Assembly: GCA_963792815.1 (NCBI GenBank)
Contig: CAWBXR010000003.1
Coordinates: 186,001 to 250,000, forward strand
Reading direction: 5' to 3'
DNA from: JARRPM01 sp963792815
Lineage (GTDB): Bacteria; Pseudomonadota; Gammaproteobacteria; Pseudomonadales; Halieaceae
Length of the DNA stretch: 64,000 bases
Shown here: positions 9,390 to 17,774 of the stretch, one piece after another
How the letters are laid out: every line of letters begins with the position of its first letter
Numbering within the stretch: position 1 is the stretch's first letter
Program-made: the position numbers and the translations under genes
The notes under the pieces: model-generated
Told to the model about the DNA's origin: nothing
Database searches by the model: none
The model's input: only the letters and a program-made list of their open reading frames with translations

Positions 9390-9424
9390 TCACCCCACCC
9401 CACCTTATGGGGGGGGTGGGGTGA
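9390..9424. promoter_or_regulatory. C-tract/G-tract palindrome, candidate operator 1
   Basis: Perfect 12-bp arms (tcaccccacccc / ggggtggggtga) around an 11-nt spacer containing TTAT, in the 278-bp gap between the divergent MalT-like gene and the first GST gene. The right half, TATG8TGGGGTGA, resembles the G-rich boxes used by MalT-type activators. A related palindrome recurs at 14620. The rest of this gap shows nothing else definite. Confidence 0.5.
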
Positions 9425-9609
9425 CTGAGCTGTTGATACATTGGCCATTCACGATGAACCCGGGATCTTCCGGTTTGTGCGATCGGCACTGATGTGCCTC
9501 TGCAAAACCGGCGCTCACCACTTTTAATGGAGACTCGACTTGTGAATCTGTCGAAACTGACGCGCATTCTGGCAATCAGCAGCTGCCCCAGGCAATGGAG
9601 GTCGCGACC

Positions 9610-10356
9610 ATGATCAGTACAGTCAAGGGAGTCGTATCCCTGGGATCATCTTTGATGCGGCCCACTCGCGGCACCATTGCAGTGGGCCATCGCAAGCTGC
9701 CGAAAAAAACGCTGACACTGTACGAGGCGGAATACTGTCCCTACTGCCGCTATGTGCGCGAGGCGCTGACCGCGCTGGACCTGGATGCGCTGATCTACCC
9801 GATCCCCAAGAAAGGCAATCGTTTCAGGGAACAGCTGGTAAAGGCCGCAGGCAAAGCCCAGGTGCCGTTCCTGATCGACCCCAATACCGGCGCGAAGCTC
9901 CACGAATCAGAAGCCATCGTTAAACACCTGTACCAGGAATATGGCCCAAAGGGCGCGAAGATTCCCCCGCTTGGGATCAAGTCATCTCTCAATGCCACGC
10001 TGCTGCGAACCGGCAAGGGCATGTTCGCCAACCCGGGTTCAGCGCCAAAAAAACCGCTGGAGCTGTATTCCTTCGAGGCCAGCCCCTTTGCCCGCCTGGT
10101 GCGGGAAACCCTGTGTGAACTGGAGATTCCTTTCCTGTTGCACAACGTCGGCAAGGCGCCGGGGAAACTGCACGAGTGGCTGCCACCGGAACTGCGCCAC
10201 AAACGCGGCTATACTCCCGAGACAAAAAACCGCAAATTGCTCGCCGAGCGCGGCGGCAAAGTCATGATACCGTACCTGATCGACCCCAATACCGGGGTGT
10301 CCATGTACGAGTCCGCTGACATCCAACGCTACCTGCGCAAAACCTATGGCTCTTGA
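9610..10356 (+). CDS. Tandem GST N-terminal (glutaredoxin-fold) protein, copy 1
   Basis: A 248-aa soluble protein made of two thioredoxin/GST_N domains in a row and no all-helical GST C-terminal domain. Domain 1 (~residues 33-115) begins LTLYEAEYCPYC, a CPYC active site like glutaredoxin, and contains VPFLIDPNTG and a SEAIV glutathione-binding motif. Domain 2 (~150-248) starts LELYSFEASPFARLVRE, where Ser-Pro-Phe-Ala replaces the cysteines, then IPYLIDPNTG and ESADI. The start was chosen because GGAGGT lies seven bases ahead; an ATG five codons earlier overlaps that site. It is followed after 18 nt by a close paralogue and then a transporter. Likely role: glutathione-dependent thiol chemistry on a substrate of the local pathway; a precise reaction cannot be given. 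Confidence 0.8.
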   Translation: MISTVKGVVSLGSSLMRPTRGTIAVGHRKLPKKTLTLYEAEYCPYCRYVREALTALDLDALIYPIPKKGNRFREQLVKAAGKAQVPFLIDPNTGAKLHESEAIVKHLYQEYGPKGAKIPPLGIKSSLNATLLRTGKGMFANPGSAPKKPLELYSFEASPFARLVRETLCELEIPFLLHNVGKAPGKLHEWLPPELRHKRGYTPETKNRKLLAERGGKVMIPYLIDPNTGVSMYESADIQRYLRKTYGS

Positions 10357-10374
10357 ATCTTTGAGGAACGAACC

Positions 10375-11139
10375 ATGCATGACCCGATAACTGTCGCGAA
10401 AGCCGTAGCCTCCCTGGGCACTTCCCTGTTGCGGGTAGACCGCGGCCTGATGGTGAAAGGCAACCGAAAGAAGCCCGCCAAAACCCTGGAGCTGTATGAG
10501 GCAGAGTACTGCCCCTATTGCCGGCATGTGCGGGAGGCACTCACCGAGCTGGACCTGGATGCGATGATCTACCCGATCCCGAAAAACGCCAAGCGCCATG
10601 TCGCTCGGCTGAAAAAACTCGGGGGCGAGAAAAAGATCCCGTTCCTGCACGACCCCAACACCGGGGTGAAGCTCTACGATTCGGAAGCCATCGTTAAATA
10701 CCTGTACGAGGAATATGCACTGGAGGGCGAGCCCGTTCCCGAGCGCCGGATCCTTACCTCGACCCTGGCATCGCTGACGCGCGCAAAGTTCGGCGGTATG
10801 TACGCCGCGCCCAACAAGCCCGCGCCAAAACGCCTGGAGCTCTACTCCTTCGAGGCCAGCCCCTATGCGCGACTGGCCCGGGAAGTGTTGTGTGAACTGG
10901 AAATCAAGTACCTGCTGCACAACTGCGGCAAAACACCCGGCGGCCATTCCGACTATTACCCGCCGGAAATTCGCCATGACAAAATGAAAAATTACATGCC
11001 CGGAACGGAAAACCGGCGCAAGTTTCTCGAGCGCACCGGCTTCATCATAATGCCCTATATCTTCGACCCCAACACCGGTGTCGAGATGCACCAGTCCAAG
11101 GACGTTATCGCCTACCTGCGGGAAACCTACGGGGCCTGA
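10375..11139 (+). CDS. Tandem GST N-terminal (glutaredoxin-fold) protein, copy 2
   Basis: A 254-aa paralogue of the preceding gene with the same two-domain plan: CPYC active site in domain 1 (LELYEAEYCPYCRHVREAL) and a cysteine-free SPYARLARE in domain 2, each followed by a DPNTG and an acidic-Ser (DSEAIV, QSKDV) glutathione-type motif. GAGGAA is well placed before the ATG. The two copies are alike along their full length, pointing to a tandem duplication, but they differ in the inter-domain linker and in the region after it, so they may have different partners. It is the second gene of an apparent operon ending with a BASS-family transporter 16 nt downstream. Confidence 0.8.
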   Translation: MHDPITVAKAVASLGTSLLRVDRGLMVKGNRKKPAKTLELYEAEYCPYCRHVREALTELDLDAMIYPIPKNAKRHVARLKKLGGEKKIPFLHDPNTGVKLYDSEAIVKYLYEEYALEGEPVPERRILTSTLASLTRAKFGGMYAAPNKPAPKRLELYSFEASPYARLAREVLCELEIKYLLHNCGKTPGGHSDYYPPEIRHDKMKNYMPGTENRRKFLERTGFIIMPYIFDPNTGVEMHQSKDVIAYLRETYGA

Positions 11140-11155
11140 GCGGGAGCCGCTGATT

Positions 11156-11989
11156 ATGAACGAAATGTTGATGCAGGCCACCGGGCCACTTATTGCCCTG
11201 TTCCTGGTAACCGCGATGTTCAGCCTCGGACTGGATCTTAGCCTGCGCGAGATTATTGGTTCCCTGCGCGACAGGCGCCTGGTGACGAAGTCACTGCTTA
11301 TCAACCTCGCGCTGGTGCCGGTGCTGGCCATTGTCATTACCAGCCTGATACCCATGCACGAGGGGCTGCGTATCGGCATGCTGGTCTATGCTATCGCCGC
11401 GGGCACGGAGGGCGGCCCGAAATTCGTGCAGATTATCAAGGGCAATACCGCCTACGCGTTCGGCCTGCTGGTGGTGCTGCTCACCTTCACCGTCACCCTG
11501 GTGCCCCTGATTATTCCGCTGGTGATACCCGGTGCGCAAATTCATACCGCAGCACTCGTGTTGCAATTGCTCCTGGTCGTGGCTTTGCCAATCGCCGTGG
11601 GGCTTTACCTCAAGAGTCGCCACGAGGCACTGGCCGCGCGTATCAGCCCCTTCGCCCACCGTCTGTCGATGGCCTTGCTCTACGGCCTGTTCATCCTGCT
11701 GATCTACGTGAATTTTCGCGAGATTGCGGCACTGCAGACCAGCGCCCTGCTGGCCGGTTTGCTGTTTTTCGTGCTGGCCTTCTCAGCCGGTTACCTGGGA
11801 GGCGGGCCCGACCCGCACAACCGGCGCGCCCTCGCTATCATGACATTTGCCCGCAACGGCAGTATTTCCATGCTGATTGCCAGGGAGGTGTTCGCCGACG
11901 ACCCGCAGGTGCTGGTGATGGCGACCATCATGACAGTGTCTTCGGTGGTGTTGGTGGTACTGATCGTAACCTGCTTCAAGCGACTGTAA
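11156..11989 (+). CDS. BASS-family (bile acid:sodium symporter-like) transporter
   Basis: A 277-aa inner-membrane protein with about nine or ten hydrophobic helices and no signal peptide. The N-terminus (MFSLGLDLSLREI) matches the start of the bile acid:Na+ symporter family (PF01758), and the middle holds the polar helix break EGGPKFVQIIKGN. Known members carry bile acids, pantoate, pyruvate or other organic acids with Na+. The start is set by the ATG after the GST stop, since the frame upstream overlaps the GST gene. Placement at the end of the GST operon suggests uptake of an amphipathic acid that the neighbouring CoA ligase could activate; this is inference. Confidence 0.8.
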   Translation: MNEMLMQATGPLIALFLVTAMFSLGLDLSLREIIGSLRDRRLVTKSLLINLALVPVLAIVITSLIPMHEGLRIGMLVYAIAAGTEGGPKFVQIIKGNTAYAFGLLVVLLTFTVTLVPLIIPLVIPGAQIHTAALVLQLLLVVALPIAVGLYLKSRHEALAARISPFAHRLSMALLYGLFILLIYVNFREIAALQTSALLAGLLFFVLAFSAGYLGGGPDPHNRRALAIMTFARNGSISMLIAREVFADDPQVLVMATIMTVSSVVLVVLIVTCFKRL

Positions 11990-11999
11990 TCGCTTCTTC

Positions 12000-12031
12000 T
12001 TATTAGTGTGATGCGATTATTAGTGTGATGC
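12000..12031. repeat. 17-nt period tandem duplication
   Basis: ttattagtgtgatgc occurs at 12000-12014 and again at 12017-12031, just after the BASS stop codon. It is probably a local slippage duplication. Confidence 0.6.
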
Positions 12032-12053
12032 CAGCTTAAACCGGACGTCCGCC

Positions 12054-12075
12054 GGGGCTGCGTTGCGGCAGCCCC
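12054..12075. terminator. Hairpin between convergent genes, possible terminator
   Basis: An 8-bp stem (ggggctgc / gcagcccc) with a 6-nt loop sits between the convergent BASS and AhpD-like genes. It lacks a clear T-run on either strand, so termination here is a guess from position. Confidence 0.35.
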
Positions 12076-12083
12076 CCATTGGC

Positions 12084-12950
12084 TCAGGCCGCCTTTTTCT
12101 GCTCGTTCTCCTCATAGCTGGCCACATAATCAATCATGCTCTTCCAGACCTCTTTGAAAGGTCGCTTTGACTCCCGCGCGAGCAGCAGGACAACCACGGG
12201 CGCGGCGGACCAGAACACGCCACTCATTACCAGCTCATCCAGCAGGTGGCTGTCGTTGGCGGGATTACCCCTGATCCGCGACAACATAGCATCCCAGGTA
12301 TTGGCGCCGCGATTGGCAATATCCATGACGCGGGCCACCAGCTCGATTTCCCTGATCTCGTGCGCGCTGTAGTGCTCTTCCAGCTCAGCGAGCAGTTCCG
12401 GGGATACAGCCCCGAACTCCGCCGACACCAGGGCCCGCACATAGGAAATGGCCACCCACTTGGCGCGGTCGAAGCCCTTCGGATCCATGTTTTCTATATG
12501 CGCCAGCTCCTCTTCCGATACTCCCGAAAGAAAAGCCCACTCGTGATGACCCCAGGTGCAGTAGCGGCAGTCGTTGAGCTTGGCCACCGCGAGCATCAGC
12601 TCCTCGCGAAAACCCGGATCGATCTCCTGCTTGCCCCAGATCTGGTAGATCATCGGCGCCTGGGGAGCCAGCGAATACATGCTCCGGGCAAACTCCAGGG
12701 CTGTCATGGTGCGCTTGCGATAGCCGCCGAAGCTGCCGGCGCTCTTCGCCTTGCCGGCCTTGCGACGCGTGCGAACAGCGTTGATCAGGCCTTTTTTCCT
12801 GGCTGGAGCCTTGCGTACCGGCTCCGCTGACTCGCTGGTCCTGGCCGCGGTTTTCGCAGCGGCAACAGGCTTGCGTGGCTTTGTGGCTTTTCCCGCCGGG
12901 GACTTGGCTGCGGCGGGCTTGCGCCTGGATCTGGTTTTGGGCTCGGGCAT
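12084..12950 (-). CDS. AhpD/carboxymuconolactone decarboxylase-like protein with lysine-rich N-terminal tail
   Basis: A 288-aa protein in two parts. Residues 1-75 are a low-complexity Lys/Ala/Pro/Arg tail like bacterial histone-H1-type sequences (many KPxxxAK repeats). From ~80 a helical AhpD-fold domain follows, with the core motif DCRYCTWGHHEW (~residues 127-138), a Cys-x-x-Cys plus His as in AhpD and carboxymuconolactone decarboxylases. AAGGAGGT precedes the start at good spacing. It lies 25 nt after the CoA ligase on the same strand, so the two are probably co-transcribed. Candidate roles are peroxide/thiol chemistry or a decarboxylation in a degradative pathway. The basic tail could bind nucleic acid or acidic partners; no function is known to me for this combination. 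Confidence 0.72.
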   Translation of the reverse strand: MPEPKTRSRRKPAAAKSPAGKATKPRKPVAAAKTAARTSESAEPVRKAPARKKGLINAVRTRRKAGKAKSAGSFGGYRKRTMTALEFARSMYSLAPQAPMIYQIWGKQEIDPGFREELMLAVAKLNDCRYCTWGHHEWAFLSGVSEEELAHIENMDPKGFDRAKWVAISYVRALVSAEFGAVSPELLAELEEHYSAHEIREIELVARVMDIANRGANTWDAMLSRIRGNPANDSHLLDELVMSGVFWSAAPVVVLLLARESKRPFKEVWKSMIDYVASYEENEQKKAA

Positions 12951-12975
12951 CGGGTGACCTCCTTGTTAAAGTTTA

Positions 12976-14547
12976 TCAGTTGGTCTCAAAATTCTGGCGG
13001 CAGGTTTCGCGCACGACGCGCCGCAGTACCTTGCCCACCGGGCTCAGGGGCAGTTTCGCGGCAAAATTGATGGTGCGCGGAACATTGTGGCTGGCAAGCC
13101 GCTGGGCGACATACTCGCGCAGTTCCTCGGTATCGATCTGTTCCCCGCCGCGCAGGACCACCTCGGCATGAACCCACTCGCCACAGCCCGGGTCGGGGAT
13201 ACCCACCACCGCGGCCATCATGACTGTATCGTGGGACATGAGTGCGGCCTCGACCAGGTTCGGGTAGACATTGCAGTTCTTGTGCACAATGGTGTCCTTG
13301 AGGCGATCGAGAACGTACAGGTAGCCGTTGGAATCGATCCGGCCCACATCCCCCGACTTCCAGAAACTGTCGCAGAACTCCGCCGCGGTTTTTTCCGCGT
13401 TGTGCAGGTAGCCCATGCAAATGGTGCGCGAGCGCATCCAGATCTCGCCGTCCTCGCCGTCCGCCACTGGCTTGTCGTCTTTCCCCATTATCACCACCTC
13501 GACCCCGGGCACGATTCGGCCGGCGGATGACAGGTGCGCCTCCCCGCCATTTGCATCCGGATGATGCTCCGCCTTGCTCAGGCAGCTGACGGCGCCGGCA
13601 TGCTCGGAACTGCCGTAGAGCTGCACAAAAATATTGCCGAAGCGCTCGCTCAGTTGTTTCAGGCGCGAGGGGTTCATGGGGGAGGCGCCGTAATACATGG
13701 TCTGCAGGGAAGACAGGTCATGCGCTTGCACCTCGGGAGCCTCCAGCATGTGGTACAGCATGGACGGCACCATCAAGGAGCAGGTGATTCGCTCGCGCTC
13801 GACCGTCTGGCAGAACGTCAGCAGCGAACGGTCGTTCATGGTCACCGTACACCCGCCCTTGAAGACGATGGGGAAGTACAACATGCCACTGGCGTGGCTG
13901 ATCATGCCAAAGTGCAGCATTCGCTCGCTGCCGGCCGCCAGGGGGTCCGCGGTAGCGTAGTGCAGGTCGCGACCGCTCAACATGTTGTCGATGCTGTACA
14001 TGACCGCCTTGGGGGCGCCAGTGGTGCCGCCGGTGAAGCGCAGCACCATACAGTCCAGGCGGTGGTCGTTCACCACATTCGGGTTGCTATCGGCCGCGCC
14101 TTCCAGCAGCTCCCAGAAGTCCAGTACGTCGGGGTATTCAGCTCCCGGCGGGTCCATGGCGACGATGGTCACACCGTGCCTTTTCAGCAATTCATAGTGG
14201 GTGGGCAGCAGGTCTACCTCGACAAAAACCACCCGGGGCTTGACCAGGCCCAGCTGGGTCTCCTGGGTCTCCTGGGAGTCGGTCGCATTGGAATAGCAGG
14301 CGGTAGCCTCACCCTTGAAGGCGGTAACCCAGCCCAGCAGCGACAGGTTGTCGTTGTGCAGGATGCTGTACCACACGTCGCCTCGGCGCAGTTCCAGCCG
14401 CTCTAGCATCATGTTGACGATGCGGTTGCTCAGGTGATGGAACTCCCTGAATGTGTAGCGCCGCTGGCGCTCGACATTGACCACGCACTCGGCGTCACCG
14501 AAAGTCCTTGCAAGATTCTCACTGACGTTGGAAAAATCGATGTGCAT
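12976..14547 (-). CDS. Acyl-CoA synthetase / AMP-dependent ligase
   Basis: A 523-aa member of the ANL adenylating superfamily, which activates a carboxylic acid with ATP and transfers it to CoA. The P-loop FTGGTTGAPKAV (~residue 175), the A5-type block LYGSSEHAG (~310), SGDVGRIDSNGYLYVLDRLKD (shown here only in part: A7/A8 region, ~400) and the C-terminal PLSPVGKVLRR with the catalytic Lys are all present. An open frame extends 38 codons upstream, but the chosen ATG has AGGAG nearby and matches the expected N-terminus. It is transcribed divergently from the DUF6632/GMC genes and precedes the AhpD-like gene. Substrate is unknown; the neighbouring BASS transporter and flavoenzyme suggest a steroid, terpenoid or aromatic acid. 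Confidence 0.85.
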   Translation of the reverse strand: MHIDFSNVSENLARTFGDAECVVNVERQRRYTFREFHHLSNRIVNMMLERLELRRGDVWYSILHNDNLSLLGWVTAFKGEATACYSNATDSQETQETQLGLVKPRVVFVEVDLLPTHYELLKRHGVTIVAMDPPGAEYPDVLDFWELLEGAADSNPNVVNDHRLDCMVLRFTGGTTGAPKAVMYSIDNMLSGRDLHYATADPLAAGSERMLHFGMISHASGMLYFPIVFKGGCTVTMNDRSLLTFCQTVERERITCSLMVPSMLYHMLEAPEVQAHDLSSLQTMYYGASPMNPSRLKQLSERFGNIFVQLYGSSEHAGAVSCLSKAEHHPDANGGEAHLSSAGRIVPGVEVVIMGKDDKPVADGEDGEIWMRSRTICMGYLHNAEKTAAEFCDSFWKSGDVGRIDSNGYLYVLDRLKDTIVHKNCNVYPNLVEAALMSHDTVMMAAVVGIPDPGCGEWVHAEVVLRGGEQIDTEELREYVAQRLASHNVPRTINFAAKLPLSPVGKVLRRVVRETCRQNFETN

Positions 14548-14619
14548 CAGGTGCTCTCCTGTATTCACGCTATGCCCGTATTTAGCATTTATACTGCACG
14601 GGGTGGGCGGGCCAATGAA

Positions 14620-14645
14620 CCCCCCAGTATGGGGGGGGGATGACC
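14620..14645. promoter_or_regulatory. C-tract/G-tract palindrome, candidate operator 2
   Basis: Six C, AGTAT, nine G, then ATGACC, in the 190-bp region between the divergent CoA-ligase and DUF6632 genes. It shares TATG(8-9) and a nearby TGAC with the palindrome at 9390-9424, also in a divergent promoter. It may be a second binding site of the MalT-like regulator. Confidence 0.45.
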
Positions 14646-14737
14646 GGGGCCCAAAGGCCATAATCTCCTGCTGCCGCGGAACCCTGGTGCTCCATGCGGC
14701 GGCAGTTTACCGACGACGTTAACAGGACACGACTGAT

Positions 14738-15193
14738 ATGGCGACAAACCCAAATGACTGGTTGCGGCAATCCGCCCTGATCATGCGACTGACAGGCTGG
14801 TTTCTCTGCGTCGGCCTCATAGCGATGCTGTTTATCTACCCCCCGGGCTTCCTGTGGGGAGGCCAGCCGCCGGATTTTCCGCATATCGGGCCTGCCCACC
14901 CGCCATCCCCCTATGACGCCCTGCACCCCTACCTGTACATGCTGGGCGCCATGTACGTGGCACTGGGCATCCTGCTGATCCGCGGAGCCCGCGACCCGCA
15001 GACCAATGTCGCCCTGTTCGACTACGGCATTCTGGCCAACCTGTTGCACGCACTGGTCATGGTGCCCCAGGCATTTTATTACCCCAATGAACACGCCCAT
15101 ATGTGGGCGGACATTCCGGGCGCACTGGCGGTCTGCCTCCTGCTCTGGTGGCGACACCCCCGGCGGGCGCCCGCGCCGCACCCGACCAGCTGA
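14738..15193 (+). CDS. Small DUF6632-like membrane protein
   Basis: A 151-aa inner-membrane protein with four predicted helices (roughly residues 15-35, 65-85, 95-115 and 125-140). HPYLYMLGAMYVALG and the conserved HALVMVPQAF and EHAHMWADIPG stretches resemble the DUF6632 family as I recall it; that match would need a profile search. It is 13 nt ahead of a GMC-type oxidoreductase and so probably in one operon with it. Proteins of this kind often sit beside redox or catabolic enzymes, but no activity is known. Confidence 0.6.
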   Translation: MATNPNDWLRQSALIMRLTGWFLCVGLIAMLFIYPPGFLWGGQPPDFPHIGPAHPPSPYDALHPYLYMLGAMYVALGILLIRGARDPQTNVALFDYGILANLLHALVMVPQAFYYPNEHAHMWADIPGALAVCLLLWWRHPRRAPAPHPTS

Positions 15194-15206
15194 GGTGAAG
15201 GGCAAA

Positions 15207-16706
15207 ATGTTCGATACAATCGTCATCGGCAGCGGCTTTGGCGGCAGCATCGCCGCCAATCGACTGGCGCTGGCGGGCCAGAAGGTGCTGGTGCTGGAAC
15301 GCGGCCCCTGGCGCGACTCCGTGCCGGTGCGTTCCATGGGTGTAGAACGGCGCTCCCCCTACCCCTACGGCATGAAAGCAATTACCCACCTGTTGCGGGG
15401 CGCGCAGCTGGGGGGCAGACAGCTGACCCTCAACAAGGCCGGTATGTATGAGTTCTTTTCTTTTCCCGGCCTGTTCTCGCTGGCGGCCTCGGGGGTGGGC
15501 GGTGCCAGTACCGCCTATGGCGGACTGCTGCAGCCCCCCCGGGACCCGGCTTACTGGCAGGCGCGGCATCCGCAGCTGGACCCCGCCGCGATAGAAGCCT
15601 ATTACCCCAAAATACTCGCCGATATGGGGGCAGCCCCATTTACGCCCGACCTCCCTCTGCCCCATTCCGTGTGGTCACATTTGCCCGGGGCTGAGGGCAG
15701 CAGCTGCGCGCCGGCAGCGCAGCAGCCGGACATGGCCCTGCTGCTGCCCCCCACGCTCGCGGCAGCCGGGCGCACGGTCACCTCGGCCTCCGGCATCGAG
15801 CGCCGCTACTGCGCCTTTGATGGCGACAGTTTCCTGGGCTCTCGCGGCGGGGCGAAGGCCTCGACCGATTTTGTCTACCTGGGGCCGGTGCTGGACAAGG
15901 GCGCCTCGGTCCGGGACCTGTGTGAGGTCAGCGGGGTAGAGCCGCTCCCAGCGGCAGGTGCCGGGGGTTACAGGGTGTTTTTCACTGACCTCGCGGCGGG
16001 CAGGCAGGAGCAGGTTCAGGCCCGGCGAGTGGTCATGGCAGCGGGCACTCTCAACACCCTGCGGCTGCTGTTCGCCAACAGCCAGGCCCCCGCGGGGCTG
16101 GCGCCCATGCCCGCGCTTGGCAAGACATTTGGCGCCAATTGTGACCTGATGGCTGCCTGGAATCGCGACAAGGGCCCCTGGTCCAGTTTCAGCTCCACCC
16201 CCTCGCTCGGTGCCTTCGAAGTAGCCGGCGTCGAGGCACCGGAGTTCGGCATGGGCGGTTTTCCGGGACTGGACTCGCTGCCGCTACCGGGCTTTGTCAA
16301 ACGCAGGCTCGAGCGCCTGATTTTCGTCTACGGCATGGGTTCCGACAGCGGCAAGGCCACTGCGGGATACGATCGCGGGCGACTCAGCATCCAGTACGAC
16401 GAGAGCCAGGAACCGGTGTTTGCGGACATACGAAGGGGTTTTGGCCTGCTGCAACGCGAAAGCGGCGAGCGGGTGCACGTATTGAACCGGCCGTTCACGG
16501 TACACCAGTGGGGCGGCGCCTCGCTGGGTCCCGACGCCCGGACCGGGGTGGTGGACCACCGCGGTGAAGTCTACGGCAATCCCGGGCTATACATCACCGA
16601 CGGCGCGGCATTGCCGGCGGCGGTCGGCAGCCCGCCCTCAGTGAGCATAGCCGCCTGGGCGCACTATGTGGCGGATGGCATTGTGGGGGCTAAATCAGCT
16701 GTTTAA
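15207..16706 (+). CDS. GMC-type FAD-dependent oxidoreductase (cholesterol-oxidase-like)
   Basis: A 499-aa flavoprotein. The start has GAGGTGAAGG just upstream and gives at once the FAD-binding Rossmann motif VIGSGFGGSIAANRLA (residues ~6-21) ending in VLVLERG. The C-terminal third contains HQWGGASLG and NPGLYITDGAALP followed by PSVSIAAWAHYVAD, the GMC_oxred_C layout with its active-site His and Asn/Asp. Overall it is closest in plan to cholesterol oxidases and related sterol or alcohol dehydrogenases. No signal peptide is seen, so it is cytosolic or membrane-associated. Coupling to the DUF6632 gene and divergence from the acyl-CoA ligase fit a catabolic pathway for a hydroxylated lipid or terpenoid, but the substrate is open. 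Confidence 0.82.
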   Translation: MFDTIVIGSGFGGSIAANRLALAGQKVLVLERGPWRDSVPVRSMGVERRSPYPYGMKAITHLLRGAQLGGRQLTLNKAGMYEFFSFPGLFSLAASGVGGASTAYGGLLQPPRDPAYWQARHPQLDPAAIEAYYPKILADMGAAPFTPDLPLPHSVWSHLPGAEGSSCAPAAQQPDMALLLPPTLAAAGRTVTSASGIERRYCAFDGDSFLGSRGGAKASTDFVYLGPVLDKGASVRDLCEVSGVEPLPAAGAGGYRVFFTDLAAGRQEQVQARRVVMAAGTLNTLRLLFANSQAPAGLAPMPALGKTFGANCDLMAAWNRDKGPWSSFSSTPSLGAFEVAGVEAPEFGMGGFPGLDSLPLPGFVKRRLERLIFVYGMGSDSGKATAGYDRGRLSIQYDESQEPVFADIRRGFGLLQRESGERVHVLNRPFTVHQWGGASLGPDARTGVVDHRGEVYGNPGLYITDGAALPAAVGSPPSVSIAAWAHYVADGIVGAKSAV

Positions 16707-16760
16707 ATCAGTCGCCAGATAAGGATAATAGCCGGCTGACAAAACAGGACAGCAAACCCA

Positions 16761-17762
16761 ATGAAGAAATACGTGGCATACGGCATCGGCGCGGCGCTGG
16801 TGGATACCGAGGTCAAGGTCAGCGATGAAGACCTTGCGCAGATGAATGTCGACAAGGGCATGATGACCCTGGTGGACGAGGCCAGGCAGGGGCAATTGCT
16901 GTCCCACCTGGAAGGCCACCTGGTCAAGGCAAGTCACGCCAGTGGCGGCAGCGCCGGCAACTCAATGATCGCCACCGCCCAGTTCGGTGGCCCCACGTTC
17001 ATGTCCTGCAAGGTCGCCGCCGACACCGACGGCGATATCTACCTGGCCGACCTGGAGGCCGCGGGGGTGGATCACTGCCTCAACGGCAGCCGCGCCGCGG
17101 GAACGACCGGGAAATGCCTGGTGCTGATCACCGCTGACGCCGAGCGCAGCATGAATACCTACCTGGGTATCAGCGAAACCCTGTCCGTGGCGGAACTCGA
17201 CGCCGACGCCATCGCCGCCTCGGAATACGTCTACATTGAAGGCTACCTGGTGACCTCCTCCACCGGGCTGGCGGCAGCGGTACGGGCCCGGGAAATAGCC
17301 GAGGCCGCGGGTGTAAAAACCGCGCTGAGTTTTTCCGACCCCGGGATGGTGGAATTCTTCCGGGAGGGAATGGCCAGCATTGTTGGCAGTGGCGTCGACC
17401 TGGTGTTCTGCAACGAGGCCGAGGCCCTGCAGTGGGGCGAGACCGACTCGCTGCCGCTCGCTATCGAAAAACTGAAGCGGATCGCCCGCAGCTTCGTCAT
17501 CACCCTCGGCGCCAAAGGTGCCATCACCTATGACGGCAGTGAGCAGGCCAGTATCCCGCCGCACCGGGTGCAGGCGGTAGACAGCAACGGCGCCGGCGAT
17601 ATGTTTGCCGGGGCTTTCCTGTACGCCATCAGCCGGGGTGAGGATTTTGCTACCGCGGGACGCTTTGCCAGCCTGGCGGCCGGCAAGATCGTCGCCAACT
17701 ATGGTCCGCGCCTGCCCGCTGCCCACTACCCTGCGCTGCGAGCGGAGTTTTTCGGGGATTGA
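16761..17762 (+). CDS. PfkB-family kinase, adenosine kinase-like
   Basis: A 333-aa ribokinase-family enzyme that phosphorylates a nucleoside or sugar with ATP. The N-terminal substrate motif ASGGSAGNSMIATAQFG (~residues 58-75) and the C-terminal PfkB signature DSNGAGDMFAGAFL (~residues 270-283, Asp is the catalytic base) are intact. Length and N-terminal layout are nearest to proteobacterial adenosine kinases and related sugar kinases of this size. It follows the GMC gene by about 55 nt on the same strand but likely belongs to nucleoside salvage and not to that pathway. Confidence 0.85.
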   Translation: MKKYVAYGIGAALVDTEVKVSDEDLAQMNVDKGMMTLVDEARQGQLLSHLEGHLVKASHASGGSAGNSMIATAQFGGPTFMSCKVAADTDGDIYLADLEAAGVDHCLNGSRAAGTTGKCLVLITADAERSMNTYLGISETLSVAELDADAIAASEYVYIEGYLVTSSTGLAAAVRAREIAEAAGVKTALSFSDPGMVEFFREGMASIVGSGVDLVFCNEAEALQWGETDSLPLAIEKLKRIARSFVITLGAKGAITYDGSEQASIPPHRVQAVDSNGAGDMFAGAFLYAISRGEDFATAGRFASLAAGKIVANYGPRLPAAHYPALRAEFFGD

Positions 17763-17774
17763 GCCGGGCGCTGC

